Shown piece by piece: positions 16,062-25,224 of a stretch of 51,953 nucleotides of DNA. The position numbers were made by a program, and so were the translations under genes. The first letter of the stretch is position 1. Each line of letters opens with the position of its first letter. The notes beneath the pieces were generated by a model. That model was not told the DNA's origin, ran no database searches, and was given only the letters and a program-made list of their open reading frames with translations. Origin of the DNA: Phycisphaeraceae bacterium. GTDB taxonomy: Bacteria > Planctomycetota > Phycisphaerae > Phycisphaerales > Phycisphaeraceae. Location: assembly GCA_020851735.1 (NCBI GenBank), contig JADZCD010000035.1:1-51953 (forward strand). Direction: 5' to 3'.

Positions 16062-16841
16062 TTATTGGAGCTGCAGGGGCGTGATCTCAAGCAGTTCCAC
16101 TTCAAAGACCAGGACGGCATTGGGAGGAATCACTTGCGGGATGCCGCGTTCGCCGTAGGCCAGATTGGGCGGAATCACCAATTCCCACTTGGCGCCCTTC
16201 TTCATCATCTGCAAGGCTTCCTGCCAGCCGGGAATCACCTGGTTGATGGGGAACTTGGCCGGTTCATTGCGGCTAAAGGAGCTGTCAAACTCCGTGCCGT
16301 CGATCAGTCGCGCGCGGTAATGCACGGTGACGGTGTCGGTCGGGCCGGGGCTGGCCCCGCTGCCGCCGGCGAGCACGCGGTATTGCAGGCCGCTGGCGGT
16401 GGTGGTGACGCCGGACTTGGTCTTGTACTCATTGAGGTAGGCCACGTTCTTTTCCGCGAACTCCGTTTGCTGCTGGCGGATCTTGTCGCCCACGATGCCG
16501 CTGATTTCACTGCTTAACTGCTGACGGGCCTCCACGCTCAGGGGAGAGGTATCCTTCAGGCCTTCCTCCAGGCCGCGCAAGAGAAGCTGCTGGTCGATTT
16601 CGACTGTCATCGGCATGTTCTTGACCAAGTTGGCCATGTTCATCCCGAGCATGTAGGACATTTTCTTGTCGAATGAATCCAGGGCGGTCTTCTCATCGAG
16701 CGTATACGACTGGCTGGGCGCCGCGGCGGACTCGGAGGCTTGGGGGTCTTGGCCCGCGGTGTCCTGGGCCCGGAGCGTGGATTGCAGAACGACGGCCAAC
16801 AGGAGCACTACGCTCAGGATGGCCAGATGAAACGTTTTCAT
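16062..16841 (-). CDS. Secreted FKBP-type peptidyl-prolyl cis-trans isomerase
   Basis: A 259-aa protein of the FkpA/Mip layout. It has a signal peptide (MKTFHLAILSVVLLLAVVLQSTLRAQ), a helical N-terminal dimerisation domain (DKKMSYMLGMNMANLVKN through about residue 130) and a C-terminal FKBP domain at about 150-256. FKBP marks are DTVTVHYRARLIDGTEFDSS, VIPGWQEALQMMKKGAKWEL, IPPNLAYGERG and VLVFEVELLEI. It should assist folding of exported proteins in the periplasm. GGGAG lies upstream of the ATG. The next gene, divergent, is tatC, so two export-related genes share this intergenic region. Confidence 0.93.
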   Translation of the reverse strand: MKTFHLAILSVVLLLAVVLQSTLRAQDTAGQDPQASESAAAPSQSYTLDEKTALDSFDKKMSYMLGMNMANLVKNMPMTVEIDQQLLLRGLEEGLKDTSPLSVEARQQLSSEISGIVGDKIRQQQTEFAEKNVAYLNEYKTKSGVTTTASGLQYRVLAGGSGASPGPTDTVTVHYRARLIDGTEFDSSFSRNEPAKFPINQVIPGWQEALQMMKKGAKWELVIPPNLAYGERGIPQVIPPNAVLVFEVELLEITPLQLQ

Positions 16842-17045
16842 GACGATCTCCCTTAAGGTAAGCCTGTGGAATAAGACGCTTTGGAGCAGAGAAAGGGTAT
16901 CCGATCGGTAGTGGTTCTGACAAACCGCCCCCCCTCATGCCCCCTTCTAGCCCCGATCTGCCCCCCACTTTTCCCCCGCTGGCTTGGGCGGCGTCGGCCG
17001 GCGCATGGCGGCAGCAGCGCGTTATGAGCTGAATCGCGGAAGGTC

Positions 17046-17051
17046 TACAAT
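17046..17051 (+). promoter_or_regulatory. -10 hexamer directly upstream of tatC
   Basis: TACAAT ends 8 nt before the tatC ATG and no Shine-Dalgarno lies within a usable distance. Transcription would start at or beside the ATG. The -35 is poor. Confidence 0.4.
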
Positions 17052-17059
17052 GGTCTGTC

Positions 17060-18046
17060 ATGGCCGAGCGTGACCCGGAAAAAGTGCGGATGAGCTTCGG
17101 CGATCACCTGGAGGATCTGCGGCGCCGGGTGATTCTGGGGCTGCTGGGCGTCGGCGGAGCCGCGGTGGTGATGCTGATCTTCGGCACAAGGATCTTTAAG
17201 ATTCTGTGCGATCCATTGCTGAACGTGCTGACGGAAAAAGGTCTGCCGCCGCAGGTGCAGTTTTTCACCGTCAGCGGGGCCTTCATGGCGTATCTGAAAA
17301 TCAGCCTGGTAGGCGGGCTGGTGGCAGGAGCGCCATGGCTGATTTATCAGTTCTGGAAATTCGTCGAGGCGGGCTTGTATCCATCCGAACGCCGGCTGGT
17401 GCTGGTGCTGGCGCCGTTCAGCGGGGTGATGGCGCTGGTGGGCGTGGTGTTCATGTATTTTGCGATGCTGCCGGTGTGCCTGCGGTTTTTCGTAGCGTTC
17501 GTCGACGAATTTCCGCGGGTGGCGTCGGGGCAGGGAGGGGCGGGGCTTCCGGGGGCGGCACTTCCGGGGGGCCTTCCGGGGGGGGTGCCGATGGTGAATT
17601 TGCTGGTGGAAGGGGGAAACTACATCGACTTTGTGGCGTGGATCACGTTGGGCATTGTGGTGGGCTTTCAGTTGCCGGTGGTGATGCTGGTGCTGGGCTG
17701 GTCGAGACTGGTGGACGCAGCCTTTTTGAAGCGTTACCGCCGGCACTGCATATTCATCTGTTTCGTATTGGGCTCGGTGCTGACGCCAGCCGATCCGGTG
17801 AGCTTGTTTGTGCTGGCCTTGCCGTTGTGGGCGTTATTTGAGTTGGGCTTGGTGCTGATGCGCGTGAGCGCCCGCTCAACTGAACAGACCCTGGAAGCGT
17901 CCCCACCCGCGGAAGTGCCTGGGGCCAATATCTACCCCCCGGCAGAGCCGGGGGCTGAACCCCGGGTGTCGCCACCACCCACACAATTGGCACAAATGGG
18001 AACACCGACCGCCGATGAGAAAGAGCCGCCAACCGCGGAAGCCTAA
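17060..18046 (+). CDS. tatC: Sec-independent protein translocase TatC
   Basis: The core membrane subunit that recognises twin-arginine signal peptides. The 328-aa product begins with the usual cytoplasmic SFGDHLEDLRRRV, includes FFTVSGAFMAYLKISLVGGLVAGAPW in pieces, and has six hydrophobic segments, with ITLGIVVGFQLPVVMLVL and SVLTPADPVSLFVLALPLWALFELG near the end. Between TM3 and TM4 a Gly/Pro/Leu-rich stretch (residues 156-178, AGLPGAALPGGLPGG) is encoded by CTTCCGGGGG repeats. The long tail includes YPPAEPGAE (292-300), encoded by the CCCCCGGC hairpin repeat. TatA/B are not in the window. It is probably functional because all membrane segments are intact. Confidence 0.93.
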   Translation: MAERDPEKVRMSFGDHLEDLRRRVILGLLGVGGAAVVMLIFGTRIFKILCDPLLNVLTEKGLPPQVQFFTVSGAFMAYLKISLVGGLVAGAPWLIYQFWKFVEAGLYPSERRLVLVLAPFSGVMALVGVVFMYFAMLPVCLRFFVAFVDEFPRVASGQGGAGLPGAALPGGLPGGVPMVNLLVEGGNYIDFVAWITLGIVVGFQLPVVMLVLGWSRLVDAAFLKRYRRHCIFICFVLGSVLTPADPVSLFVLALPLWALFELGLVLMRVSARSTEQTLEASPPAEVPGANIYPPAEPGAEPRVSPPPTQLAQMGTPTADEKEPPTAEA

Positions 18047-18060
18047 GAGATCAAGAAAAC

Positions 18061-18789
18061 TCAGCTGCGTAACAAACGCATTTGGGCCCGCATCAATTGG
18101 CGGATGCCCCGCGCCGCCAAGCGCAGCATGGCGTCCAGTTGCGGACGATTGAAAGGCGCGTGCTCAGCCGTGCCCTGGATTTCGATGAACTGCCCGCGCT
18201 GGTTCATGGCCACGTTCAAGTCCACTTCGGCCCGGCTGTCCAGGGCGTAATCCAGGTCCAGCTGCGGCTTGCCGTCGATGATGCCGACGCTCACCGCCGC
18301 GACGGGGCCTAAGCCCTTAAGCGGGTCTTTTTGAATCAGTCCGCGGTCTTGGGCCGCACGCAAGGCCAGCGCCAGCGCGACGTAAGCCCCGGTGATCGAA
18401 GCCGTGCGCGTGCCGCCGTCAGCCGTAACCACGTCGCAATCACAGGTCACCAGCAGGCCGGGCATTTTCTTTACGTCCACTCCCGCTCGCAGCACCCGGC
18501 CGATCAGGCGCTGGATTTCCGTGGCCCGCGAGTTAGGCCCGCGCTTGGCGCGATCGGGCGTGGCCCCCGGAAGCATGGCATACTCAGCCGTGACCCAGCC
18601 CTGCAGCGGTTTGCCGTCCGGGCCGACCTGGCGCTTCAGCCACGGGGGCAGGTCGGTCTCGATGCTGGCGGTGCAGAGTACGCGCGTCTGGCCCTGCGTA
18701 ATCAGCACGCTGGCGGGCGCGGAGGAGGCGGATCGTTTGGGAAACAACTCGATGCTCACAGGACGAAGTTGGGTGGGTCGGCGGGTCAT
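18061..18789 (-). CDS. rph: Ribonuclease PH
   Basis: A phosphate-dependent 3'-5' exoribonuclease that trims tRNA 3' ends; cytoplasmic hexamer. It contains the family landmarks GWVTAEYAMLPGAT, RAKRGPNSRATEIQRLIGR, CDCDVVTADGGTRTASITGA and LDLDYALDSRAEVDLNVAMN. The ATG at 18789 (MTRRPTQLRPVSIE) fits the family start. A GTG at 18795 is 6 nt after GAGG and is an equally good initiator, and the frame stays open upstream without family similarity. It converges with tatC with only 14 nt between stops. Confidence 0.95.
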   Translation of the reverse strand: MTRRPTQLRPVSIELFPKRSASSAPASVLITQGQTRVLCTASIETDLPPWLKRQVGPDGKPLQGWVTAEYAMLPGATPDRAKRGPNSRATEIQRLIGRVLRAGVDVKKMPGLLVTCDCDVVTADGGTRTASITGAYVALALALRAAQDRGLIQKDPLKGLGPVAAVSVGIIDGKPQLDLDYALDSRAEVDLNVAMNQRGQFIEIQGTAEHAPFNRPQLDAMLRLAARGIRQLMRAQMRLLRS

Positions 18790-18888
18790 GGTCACAATGG
18801 TCCTCAAAGTTGAATGCAGCAACCGCAAGTTTCACATCGAAATGACGATCCGCCGCCAAAGCAGCGAAAGCGTAAACCGACCTGAACC

Positions 18889-19965
18889 CTAGACGTTAAA
18901 CAGGAAGTGGCAGACGTCCCCGTCGCGCATCAGGTAGTCCTTGCCTTCCACGCGCATCTTGCCGGCATGTTTGATGGCTGCCTCGGTCTTGAACTTCTGC
19001 AGGTCGTCGACGCTGTAGATTTCCGCGCGGATGAAGCCGCGCTGGATGTCCGAGTGAATCACGCCGGCCGCTTCGGGCGCGGGGGCGCCGATGCGAATCG
19101 TCCAGGCCCGGATTTCCTTGGGACCAGCGGTGAAAAAGGATTGCAGGCCCAGAACCTTATAGGCAGCCCGGGCCAGGACATTAAGCGCCGGCTCGGCTAA
19201 GCCTAGGCCCTGGAGCATTTCCATGCGCTCGGCCGGCTCCAATTCGGACAGCTCAGCTTCCAGCTTGGCGCAGATGGGCACGACCGTCAGTCCCCGGCCC
19301 TGGGCGTAGGTCTGGAGCTTCTGCGCCAGCGGGCTTTTGCCTTCCGGGTCGTTGTCCGCCACGTTGGCAACGTAGAGCACGGGCTTGGCGGTCAGCAGCG
19401 CAAAGCTCTTTAGCTCATGGCGATTTTCCGCCGAAAGCTCCAGCGCGGAGATGGGTGTGCCGCGAGACAGGGCGTCGGCACATTGCTGCAACAGCGTCAG
19501 GCGGGCCTTGGCTTCCTTCTCGCCGGTGCGAGCGCGGCGTTCAGCGTTTTTAATGGAGTTTTCGATCACTTCCAGGTCCGCTAAGGTCAGCTCGGTTTCG
19601 ACTTCCTCTAAGTCGCGCACCGGATCGACCGCCCCGTGGATGTGCGGCACGTTGGGGTCATCAAAGCAGCGCACCACGTGCAACAGGGCGTCGACATTGC
19701 GCAGGTGGGCGAGGAATTTGTTGCCCGCGCCCTGGCCCTGGCTGGACCCGGAGACCAGACCAGCCACGTCCACCAGTTGGATGTCAGCCGGGACGATCTT
19801 CTGGGTTTCGATGAACTGGCGGATGAGCTCTAAGCGCGGATCGGGCACCTTGACCATGCCGATGTTGGGCTTGGCGCCCGCGGCCGTGCCGACACCCAAG
19901 GCGGTTAAGGCGTTAAAGAGCGTGGTCTTGCCGATGTACGATAGGCCGATGATTCCTGCTTCCAT
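18889..19965 (-). CDS. ychF: Ribosome-binding ATPase YchF (Obg-like)
   Basis: A 358-aa P-loop protein of the TRAFAC class that binds ribosomes and hydrolyses ATP. It has G1 GLSYIGKTT (commonly GLPNVGKST, so the Pro and Ser are substituted), G3 DVAGLV followed by GSSQGQGAGNKFLAHLR, a coiled-coil insertion around residues 125-165 and a TGS domain (GVIHSDIQRGFIRAEIY and YLMRDGDVCHFLFNV). There is no Shine-Dalgarno. TACACT (19973-19978, minus strand) lies 7 nt before the ATG, suggesting a leaderless mRNA. Confidence 0.94.
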   Translation of the reverse strand: MEAGIIGLSYIGKTTLFNALTALGVGTAAGAKPNIGMVKVPDPRLELIRQFIETQKIVPADIQLVDVAGLVSGSSQGQGAGNKFLAHLRNVDALLHVVRCFDDPNVPHIHGAVDPVRDLEEVETELTLADLEVIENSIKNAERRARTGEKEAKARLTLLQQCADALSRGTPISALELSAENRHELKSFALLTAKPVLYVANVADNDPEGKSPLAQKLQTYAQGRGLTVVPICAKLEAELSELEPAERMEMLQGLGLAEPALNVLARAAYKVLGLQSFFTAGPKEIRAWTIRIGAPAPEAAGVIHSDIQRGFIRAEIYSVDDLQKFKTEAAIKHAGKMRVEGKDYLMRDGDVCHFLFNV

Positions 19966-19972
19966 GGGGCAC

Positions 19973-19978
19973 AGTGTA
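19973..19978 (-). promoter_or_regulatory. -10 hexamer directly upstream of ychF
   Basis: TACACT is followed by 7 nt (GTGCCCC) and then the ATG. The arrangement is nearly identical to that of nadK (TACACT, GTGGGG, ATG). No clear -35 is seen. Confidence 0.5.
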
Positions 19979-20100
19979 CTGGATGACGGGAAGTCTTACG
20001 AAACGCAGATTGCATGCCGCTTGCCGCGAGAATCCAAGAATGAAAACCCCCAGGCTTGGGCAGGCCGGGGGGATGGAGGGGAAGAATATGGAATCGAGCT

Positions 20101-21363
20101 TCACTCGATATCCGGTAATCCGCCGTCCCAGACCCAGCGTTGGGCGGGGTTGTCGTTGCGCACCGCCAGATTGCACTTGCGCCGTTCGCCGTTGCGCAGT
20201 TCGAATTCGCAGGGCACGAAGTACCCGGCGTACAGCCCGGATTTAAACGCCTCGCCCACGCTGATGAGTTTTAACCCGCCAAAGTCCCGGATGAATGCGG
20301 GTACCTGGGTCATCGGAATGAATTTTTGCACGGCCGGCCAATCCTCCCGGCTAAGGGCGTCAAAAAACAGTTTGGCCATCTCTTCGGGCGTCTGCGGCTG
20401 GTCGGCCAGTTTCTGCGTGGGATCTTCAAACCAGATCGCGTCCTCCGGCAATTTAAGCGTGAACAGATCAGGATCCACTTCCTTGTCGTATTGGATCTGC
20501 TGCGTCTGGAAGACCAGCACGTCGCCGTCCGGAGTGTGCATGTAAATTTCCAGGCCTTCAAGACGCAGATCGTGGGCGTCAAATCGGTAGACCCGCCGAT
20601 TGTCGGACGATTGGATGGATCCGTTGCGCCCGTAGTCGCTTTGGGAATAGTCGCCCTGCGCGGTGGCTTCAACGGTCAGGATGATCTGTTCCTGGCCCTG
20701 CGCATCGCGGCCACGAGTCATTGTCACGGCTGAGCCTTGGCGGGTGGCTTCTTTCCACTCGTATTCCAGCAATTGTTTGGGGTCCAGCAGCGAGCGATAC
20801 CACTCCACGACACCTGAATTGGGCCCATGCCGGCTGGCTATTTTTTCAGAGGGAATCCAAAGAATCGCGTGCTGGCCGTCCATCACCACCACGCGGCCGG
20901 GCTTTTCCATGCGCCAGCGCGGCGGATCGGAAAAGTCCTTGATGATCTGCAAATGCTGAAAATCATGAACCGAGGTAACGTGCTCAAAATTTTCTGTGTC
21001 GCGGGTACGTACTCTGGCCTGAATGTAAAGCGAGCGAATATCCGACATGGCGGCTGCTCCTTGCTTAAAGGTCTCCGCCGCCAGACTGGGGGCCGGGGCG
21101 AAGATCAACCACGTCACGCCCGCGGCGATCAGCGCCACCGCAGCCATGCCGGCGAGAACTTCGGCTGAGCGTCGGACCCAACCGGCAGGCCAGAACACCA
21201 GGCGGCGCGATTGTTCCGCGGCCAGCCGTTCCAAGGTCTGGACCACTTTTTCGTCCAGCTCGTTTGCCGGGCCGGCTGCCGGCACCGTGTTGCGCAGGGC
21301 CGCCGTCGCCTGGGCCAGCACTCCTTCCAATGGTTCCTTGTAGTTGGTTGAAGTCTTATTCAT
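20101..21363 (-). CDS. Membrane anti-sigma-like protein with LolA/RseB-like extracytoplasmic domain
   Basis: A 420-aa protein with a cytoplasmic N-terminus of about 65 residues, one membrane helix at 68-88 (EVLAGMAAVALIAAGVTWLIF in part) and a large outer domain. From about residue 93 this resembles the LolA/RseB lipoprotein-sensing fold: FKQGAAAMSDIRSLYIQARV, then MEKPGRVVVMDGQHAILW and repeated strands. The end (FFDALSREDWPAVQKFIP onward) looks like a separate small domain. Its ATG overlaps the last codons of the ECF sigma gene by 8 nt, so it is translationally coupled. The neighbour and topology suggest it holds the sigma factor inactive until an envelope signal arrives. No zinc-binding anti-sigma motif is visible. 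Confidence 0.75.
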   Translation of the reverse strand: MNKTSTNYKEPLEGVLAQATAALRNTVPAAGPANELDEKVVQTLERLAAEQSRRLVFWPAGWVRRSAEVLAGMAAVALIAAGVTWLIFAPAPSLAAETFKQGAAAMSDIRSLYIQARVRTRDTENFEHVTSVHDFQHLQIIKDFSDPPRWRMEKPGRVVVMDGQHAILWIPSEKIASRHGPNSGVVEWYRSLLDPKQLLEYEWKEATRQGSAVTMTRGRDAQGQEQIILTVEATAQGDYSQSDYGRNGSIQSSDNRRVYRFDAHDLRLEGLEIYMHTPDGDVLVFQTQQIQYDKEVDPDLFTLKLPEDAIWFEDPTQKLADQPQTPEEMAKLFFDALSREDWPAVQKFIPMTQVPAFIRDFGGLKLISVGEAFKSGLYAGYFVPCEFELRNGERRKCNLAVRNDNPAQRWVWDGGLPDIE

Positions 21364-21931
21364 GACACACCTCCCGCGGGCGCGGACGCCCATGCGGCGT
21401 ATTGGTTTCCAAAAGGGTCTGCAGTTGTTGGCGGGCTCGATGGAGCAGCACGCCCACATGATTGGCGTCCAAACGCATGACTTGGGCGATCTGCTCGTAA
21501 GTCATCTCTTCGAGAAAGCGCAGGCAGAACACTTCCGCCTGGCAGGCGGGCAGTTGCGTAAGGGCAGCCCGCAAGCGCTGGGCCAATTCGCGCGACAAGG
21601 CAGCGTCGATCGGGTTGCCATGGTTGCCACCGACGTCGTCGGCTTCTTCATGACCGGGCAGGGCGCGCTTTTCCTTGCCCTGCCGACGCAGGTGATCCAA
21701 AGCCCGCGCGGTGGCAATCCGCCGCAACAGGCCTGCCCATTGCCGAACCTGGTCGCGCCGGGCCACGCCCAAGGCAGCGATAAACGTTTCCTGATAGCAG
21801 TCCTCCGCAGCTTGGCGATTGCCGACGAGTCGGGTGATGGTTCGCCAGACCAGCGGGCCATGCGTTTGAATGATCCTGGGCCAATCGGGGAAACCGGGGG
21901 GACTGTCCGGAAAATCGTTGCTTAATTCCAT
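21356..21931 (-). CDS. ECF RNA polymerase sigma factor
   Basis: A 191-aa sigma-70 family protein of the extracytoplasmic type. Region 2 spans about residues 30-95 (TRLVGNRQAAEDCYQETFIAAL; IATARALDHLRRQ). Region 4 spans about 120-175 (LPACQAEVFCLRFLEEMTYE, then QIAQVMRLDANHVGVLLHRA), with no region 1 or 3. It directs core polymerase to stress or envelope promoters. The start codon is preceded by AGGTG. Its stop overlaps the start of the membrane anti-sigma-like gene, forming a two-gene operon. A TGTAAC-16-CGACTAT element upstream looks like a self-recognised ECF promoter. Confidence 0.92.
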   Translation of the reverse strand: MELSNDFPDSPPGFPDWPRIIQTHGPLVWRTITRLVGNRQAAEDCYQETFIAALGVARRDQVRQWAGLLRRIATARALDHLRRQGKEKRALPGHEEADDVGGNHGNPIDAALSRELAQRLRAALTQLPACQAEVFCLRFLEEMTYEQIAQVMRLDANHVGVLLHRARQQLQTLLETNTPHGRPRPREVCHE

Positions 21932-21947
21932 AGGTGCACCTGCCCCT

Positions 21948-21976
21948 ATAGTCGCTGCGGCGGGCGATTTGTTACA
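21948..21976 (-). promoter_or_regulatory. Candidate ECF-type autoregulatory promoter
   Basis: On the minus strand TGTAAC (21971-21976) is followed after exactly 16 bp by CGACTAT (21948-21954), about 17 nt before the sigma factor ATG. The AAC core and a CG-led -10 at this spacing are typical of ECF sigma promoters. Autoregulation is inferred. Confidence 0.5.
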
Positions 21977-22120
21977 GCCGGCCGTGGATATTGGCGCATT
22001 TATTTTCCGCCAAAGCCACGCGAAAATCGGGCCCTTGGCCGGCGAATGCCGCCGGGCGAAAAATCACGCCAGAAACCGTGCCGTAACCCCATGAAAGACA
22101 AGGCTTAAAAATCAAAACGA

Positions 22121-22151
22121 TTCGCCCGGATATTTAAAAAACTGCTACAAT
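22121..22151 (+). promoter_or_regulatory. Extended -10 promoter of gyrA
   Basis: TGCTACAAT (22143-22151) combines a TG dinucleotide one base before a TACAAT hexamer. The best -35 (TTCGCC at 22121) is weak, as is usual for extended -10 promoters. The inferred 5' leader is about 55 nt. Confidence 0.55.
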
Positions 22152-22212
22152 GTATTGCTCGATTTTTCGCGATGCGAAAGCGGCCCTTGGCGCTTTCTGG
22201 AGCTGATACGCG

Positions 22213-24945
22213 ATGGCTGAAAATCTACCCCCCTCCCCTCCCTCACCCCCCTCGCCTACCCCTGATTCCTCCGGGGGTGCCGCGCCGCCCGCGGGCGATC
22301 CGCCGGTGGCGGTGCAGGACCTTGGGCCCAATCCCATCGGGCACACCGTCGACACCGCCATCGACCGCGAGCTGTCCGACAGCTATCTGACTTACGCGAT
22401 GAGCACGATCGTGGACCGCGCCCTGCCGGACGTGCGCGACGGGCTAAAGCCCTCGCAGCGGCGCATTCTGGTGGCCATGCACGATCTGAATCTTTCGCCG
22501 GGACGCAAGCACTCCAAGTGCGCCGGCATCGTCGGCGAGACGATGAAAAAATATCACCCCCACGGCGATCAGGCGATCTATCCGACCTTGGTCAACATGG
22601 CCCAGGAGTGGAAGACCCGCTGCGTGCTGATCGACAAGCAGGGGAACTTCGGCTCCATCGACCCGGACCCGCCCGCGGCCATGCGTTACACCGAGGCCCG
22701 GCTGCACCATCACGCGATGGAAATGCTCCAGGACCTGGAGCTGAACACCGTCAACTGGCAGCCGAATTTTGACGAGTCGGTCAACGAGCCGGTGGTGCTG
22801 CCAGCCAAGTTCCCCAACCTGCTGGTCAACGGATCGACGGGCATCGCGGTGGGCATGGCCTCGTCCATGGCGCCGCACAACCTAAAGGAAATCTGCGACG
22901 CGATCATCGCCACCATCCAGAAGCCGGACATCGAGCTCAAGGAACTGGTGCAGATCGTGCCGGGCCCGGACTTCCCCACCGGCGGGCTGATCTGCGGACG
23001 GGCGGGCATCATTGAAGCCTACGCCACCGGACGCGGGCGCCTGACGCTGCGGGCCAAAATCCATCATGAACAGACCGCGACGGGCCGAAATCTGCTGATC
23101 GTCACGGAAATTCCCTATCAGGTCTCCAAGAACGACGGGATCATCAGCAAGATCGTCGAGGCCCGCAAGGCGGACCGCTTGACGGACGTGGCGGACATCG
23201 TGGACGAATCCTCCGGGCGCAGCGGAATGCGCGTGGTCATCGAACTAAAACGCGGGGCCGACCCGGTGGCGGTCGAGAACCAGCTCTACCAGATCACCCC
23301 GCTGCAGAGCACCTTTAGCATCATCAACATCGCCCTGGTCAAGGGTCAGCCGCGGACGCTGTCCCTCAAAGAACTGATCCAGTGCTTCATCGACCACCGC
23401 GTGGAAGTGGTCCGGCGGCGCACCGCTCACCGTTTGCGCAACGCCCTGCAGGAAGCCCACCGCATCGAGGGCCTGATCTACGCGGTGTGCGACATCGAGG
23501 AAGTCATCAAGCTCATCCGCAACAGCCGCACGCGCGAGGAAGCCATCGGCAAGCTCATGGCCCGGGGCTTCCGCATCGCGCCGGATCACCCGCACGCGCC
23601 GAAGATCCCCCAGCGCATGCGCGAACAGAGCGCGGACAAGGACGTGACGCTCTCCAAGGTCCAGGCCGAGGCCATCGGCCGCCTGCAATTGATCCAATTG
23701 GTGGGCCTGGAAATCGACCGCCTGGTGGGCGAATATGCCAAGCTGCTCGAGCAGATCGAGGAATATGAGGCCATTCTCTCCAGCCGCCAACGCGTGTTCG
23801 ACATCATCAAGGAAGAGACGGCCGACTTAAAAGCCCGCTACGGGGACGACCGGCGGACGCAATTCGCCGGCGAGGTGGAGGAATTTGACCTAGGAGCCTT
23901 AACGCCCGTCGAACAGGTGGTGGTGACCATCACCCACGAAGGCTACATCAAGCGCCTGCCGCTGGACGAATACCGCACCCAAGGGCGGGCGGGCCGGGGC
24001 GTGATCGGCGCGGACGTGAAGGAAGGGGACTTTACCGAACGGGTGTTCGCCGCGTCCACGCACGACGACCTGTTGTGCTTTACCCAGACCGGGCGGGTGT
24101 TCCAGATGAAAGTCTATGAGATTCCCGAAGCCGCGCGCACCAGCCGGGGCCGGGCGATCGTGAACCTGCTGGAGCTGCGCGAGGGCGAGCGGGTCTGCGA
24201 ATTCATGCCCATCGAGGATTTTGAAAAGCAGGAACTGTTCCTCTGCTTTGCCACGGCCGAGGGCTTAATCAAGCGTACGGCCCTGAAGGACTACCGCAAC
24301 GTCAACCGTTCGGGCATCATCGCCCTGGGCCTGCGCGAGGGCGACGCCCTGATCGGCGTGACCTGGACCAACGGCAACGACCACCTGCTCCTGGGCACCA
24401 AGAAGGGCATGGCCATCCGGTTCCACGAGGACGACGCCCGGGCCATGGGACGCGCCGCCAGCGGGGTCAAGGGCATTGAGCTAAGCGAAGGCGACCGCGT
24501 GGTGGGCTTAGTGCGGGTGGAGGCCGAAGACAACCACGACCTCTTAACGGTCACCGCCCAGGGCTTCGGCAAGCGGACGCCCCTGCGGGAATACTTAGTC
24601 CAAAGCGAGGACGGCACCACGCGCCCGCAGAGCCGCGGCGGCAAAGGCCGCAAGGACATCGCCGTCAATGAGCGTAATGGCGAAGTCGTGGGCCTGCGCG
24701 CGGTGACCGCCGACGACGACCTGGTGGTGATCACCACCGGCGGCAAGATCATGCGGATCGAAGCCGGCGAAGTCCGCCAGACCGGGCGTGCCGCCCAAGG
24801 CGTACGGGTGATCAACCTGCAGGCAGGCGATGCCCTGGCCGGCGTCGTGCCCGTGGAAGGCGAGGAAGACGACGTAACCTCCGTGGACCAGGGCAACGCA
24901 GCGCCCCCCTCGGAACCCTCGCCCCCGGAAGCTGACGAAAAATAA
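22213..24945 (+). CDS. gyrA: DNA gyrase subunit A
   Basis: The breakage-reunion subunit of gyrase. The 910-aa product has a Pro/Ser-rich N-terminal extension (residues 5-40, [10 protein letters not shown]), then the winged-helix and tower domains, catalytic Tyr159 in [10 protein letters not shown], and a C-terminal DNA-wrapping beta-pinwheel with the GyrA-box QSRGGKG at 806-812, which argues for gyrase rather than topoisomerase IV. The quinolone-determining region reads [11 protein letters not shown], so the positions of E. coli Ser83 and Asp87 are Gln and Pro. GGAG is 10 nt before the ATG. gyrB is not adjacent. The acidic/Pro-rich end ([13 protein letters not shown]) is low complexity. Confidence 0.95.
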   Translation: MAENLPPSPPSPPSPTPDSSGGAAPPAGDPPVAVQDLGPNPIGHTVDTAIDRELSDSYLTYAMSTIVDRALPDVRDGLKPSQRRILVAMHDLNLSPGRKHSKCAGIVGETMKKYHPHGDQAIYPTLVNMAQEWKTRCVLIDKQGNFGSIDPDPPAAMRYTEARLHHHAMEMLQDLELNTVNWQPNFDESVNEPVVLPAKFPNLLVNGSTGIAVGMASSMAPHNLKEICDAIIATIQKPDIELKELVQIVPGPDFPTGGLICGRAGIIEAYATGRGRLTLRAKIHHEQTATGRNLLIVTEIPYQVSKNDGIISKIVEARKADRLTDVADIVDESSGRSGMRVVIELKRGADPVAVENQLYQITPLQSTFSIINIALVKGQPRTLSLKELIQCFIDHRVEVVRRRTAHRLRNALQEAHRIEGLIYAVCDIEEVIKLIRNSRTREEAIGKLMARGFRIAPDHPHAPKIPQRMREQSADKDVTLSKVQAEAIGRLQLIQLVGLEIDRLVGEYAKLLEQIEEYEAILSSRQRVFDIIKEETADLKARYGDDRRTQFAGEVEEFDLGALTPVEQVVVTITHEGYIKRLPLDEYRTQGRAGRGVIGADVKEGDFTERVFAASTHDDLLCFTQTGRVFQMKVYEIPEAARTSRGRAIVNLLELREGERVCEFMPIEDFEKQELFLCFATAEGLIKRTALKDYRNVNRSGIIALGLREGDALIGVTWTNGNDHLLLGTKKGMAIRFHEDDARAMGRAASGVKGIELSEGDRVVGLVRVEAEDNHDLLTVTAQGFGKRTPLREYLVQSEDGTTRPQSRGGKGRKDIAVNERNGEVVGLRAVTADDDLVVITTGGKIMRIEAGEVRQTGRAAQGVRVINLQAGDALAGVVPVEGEEDDVTSVDQGNAAPPSEPSPPEADEK

Positions 24946-25224
24946 GCTCGCCGATGCCGTGACGCGACGTCAATGAAAAGCCACACCCAGCGCCCTGCGC
25001 GCTGATCCGTGGCACGGAATCTCTATGTCCAGATGATTGCCCGGGGAAGGCGAAAAGAATTCCGAATGCCGAGTGTTGAATGCGACCCCAAACCTTAGTC
25101 GCCCAACCCCCGAATTCCTACCCTAGACCCCAGACCCCAGCCCCAAGTCCTTGCATTTCATTCGCCATTCGCAATTCGTCATTCGGCATTCGTCACTAAT
25201 TGCTTCCGGGGGCACTTCCGGGGG
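24946..25224 (-). repeat. gyrA 3' region and composite heptamer element, copy B (inverted)
   Basis: After gyrA a nested GCCAC...AGCGC...GCGCT...GTGGC hairpin is visible without a T tract. From 25056 runs an inverted composite element: GAATTCC-GAATGCC-GAGTGTT-GAATGCG, then a C-rich heptad tract (ACCCTAG, ACCCCAG, ACCCCAG), then ATTCGCC/ATTCGTC words, ending in two CTTCCGGGGG motifs at 25204-25224. The last base touches the stop codon of the neighbouring lipoprotein gene. Confidence 0.85.
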
